The position numbers and the translations under genes were made by a program. The notes beneath the pieces were generated by a model. It was not told where the DNA came from and did not search any database. It saw only the letters and a list, made by a program, of their open reading frames with translations. Shown here piece by piece: positions 5,629-6,486 of a stretch of 6,486 bases of DNA. The DNA is from Spirochaetaceae bacterium (lineage in GTDB: Bacteria; Spirochaetota; Spirochaetia; Treponematales; Breznakiellaceae). How positions within the stretch are numbered: position 1 is the first letter of the stretch; every line of letters starts with the position of its first letter. Location of the stretch: contig JAITRV010000067.1 of the NCBI GenBank assembly GCA_031288215.1, positions 1-6,486 of the forward strand. Reading direction: 5' to 3'.

Positions 5629-6486
5629 TTATTGCTGTTTCTCGTGCTGTTTCGCCTTCTTTCGGTACGTCACCGGGGTACAGCCGGTTTCGGCCTTGAA
5701 CACCCGGTGGAAGGTCGGCTGGCTGGCGAAGCCGCATTTTTCGGCAATCAGGGACACCGGCAGGTCGGTTTTTAAGAGGTATTCCATGGCGTGGCTGATC
5801 CGTACCGTGGAAAGATAGGCGTAAAAACTGCGGCCGGTTTGTTCCTTAAAAAAGCGGGCAAAGTACGAAGGGCTTAACGCGGCGGCCTCGGCCGCCTGAT
5901 CTAAGTCGAGATTAACCTGGTCAAAATTACGAAAGATGATCTGGTAGGTCCGCTCCATGCGCTGGTCCGCCACGGGGGACGGGTTCGGCGGCCGATCCTC
6001 CTCCGGCGGATTGTCCCGGAGGTACGCCAGGGCCAGGAGGTAGAGTTTCGCCTTGATGGCCAGGCGGAAGCCCTTTTGCTGCTCCCGGTATTCGGTAAAC
6101 ATATCGGAGAGGAGCCCGGAGATCCCGGGGTATAAGGCTTCCTCGACGGGGTCCCGTTCCGGGGAACCGCTGCCGCGCAGGAAGGGCGTGCGGGAAAAAA
6201 TCGCCTTTTTGGAGACAATCCCCGCGTCATGGGGAAAAATCTCCGGTTCAAATTGGAAAAACCGTATCCGGGTACCCCGTTCCGAATGGGGAAAACTGTG
6301 GAGCTGCCCCGGATTGATGGCCAGGATGTCGCCGCGCCGCGCTTCCCGGGCGTCTCCGTCGACTACCACGGTAACCGTTCCGTCAAGAACCACAAACAAC
6401 TCGTAATACTCATGCCAATGAGGGGGAAAGACAAAGTCGGGCAGCGCCGAATCCCAGCAGCGGAAGGGGAGCGAGAAGCCGAACTC
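5629..6486 (-). CDS. AraC-family transcriptional regulator with cupin sensor (N-terminus outside window)
   Basis: The frame is open from the right edge of the window to TAA at 5631-5629, giving 285 visible residues. A TTG at 6399 could be called as a start, but this would cut off the conserved upstream HWHEYYEL motif (visible residues 23-30), so the true start lies just outside. The N-terminal half is an AraC-type cupin with HxHE, then VVVDGDAREARRGDILAINPGQLHSFPH, a sugar-sensing fold. The C-terminal ~100 residues are the double helix-turn-helix domain: first helix pair around LDQAAEAAALSPSYFARFFKEQTG (split at 20 for display: LDQAAEAAALSPSYFARFF), second around VSLIAEKCGFASQPTFHRVF with the family signature ending in TPVTYRK. 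It probably activates the operon 101 bp downstream in response to imported xylose- or arabinose-containing sugars. The binding site is not known; the leader palindrome and the stretch upstream of the -10 are candidates. Confidence 0.93.
   Translation of the reverse strand, partial: EFGFSLPFRCWDSALPDFVFPPHWHEYYELFVVLDGTVTVVVDGDAREARRGDILAINPGQLHSFPHSERGTRIRFFQFEPEIFPHDAGIVSKKAIFSRTPFLRGSGSPERDPVEEALYPGISGLLSDMFTEYREQQKGFRLAIKAKLYLLALAYLRDNPPEEDRPPNPSPVADQRMERTYQIIFRNFDQVNLDLDQAAEAAALSPSYFARFFKEQTGRSFYAYLSTVRISHAMEYLLKTDLPVSLIAEKCGFASQPTFHRVFKAETGCTPVTYRKKAKQHEKQQ

Overview
The window is a GC-rich bacterial stretch that is mostly one five-gene carbohydrate-uptake locus on the minus strand. Read in the direction of transcription it holds an AraC-family regulator (N-terminus cut by the window edge), a sugar-binding lipoprotein, a cytoplasmic GH43 beta-xylosidase-type enzyme, and two CUT1-class (MalF/MalG-type) ABC permeases. 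The style (relaxed GGC lipobox, CUT1 importer with no ATPase gene, AraC control, GH43 enzyme in the operon) fits a gut- or plant-associated spirochaete of the Treponema group. That placement is an inference: some Firmicutes, such as Paenibacillus relatives, carry similar loci.

Layout. Bases 1-342 are the 3' end of an unrecognised plus-strand gene, followed by a hairpin-plus-T terminator (390-441). Bases 442-621 hold no credible gene, only a short palindrome and a pyrimidine tract. Bases 622-783 hold a very large nested palindrome. It is followed by T5 on the minus strand and so looks like the terminator of the convergent sugar operon. Bases 824-5527 are the four-gene transport/hydrolysis operon, tightly packed: 8 nt between the first two genes, then ATGA stop/start overlaps at both remaining junctions. 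Bases 5528-5628 hold its probable promoter and a perfect 8-bp-arm palindrome. Bases 5629-6486 are the regulator.

Inferred working model. The AraC protein senses a sugar through its cupin domain and controls the promoter downstream. The lipoprotein captures a short xylo-oligosaccharide, or an arabinose-substituted one. The two permeases import it using an ATPase encoded elsewhere, probably a shared MsmK/UgpC-type protein. The GH43 enzyme, which has no signal peptide, trims it to monosaccharides in the cytoplasm.

I found no sign of a new defence, mobile or signalling system. The points most worth a second look are the 157-nt nested palindrome built from 10-bp repeats, two G8 homopolymers that touch the GH43 gene (one as its ribosome-binding site, one inside its coding sequence), and the palindrome-plus-T6 in the operon leader.
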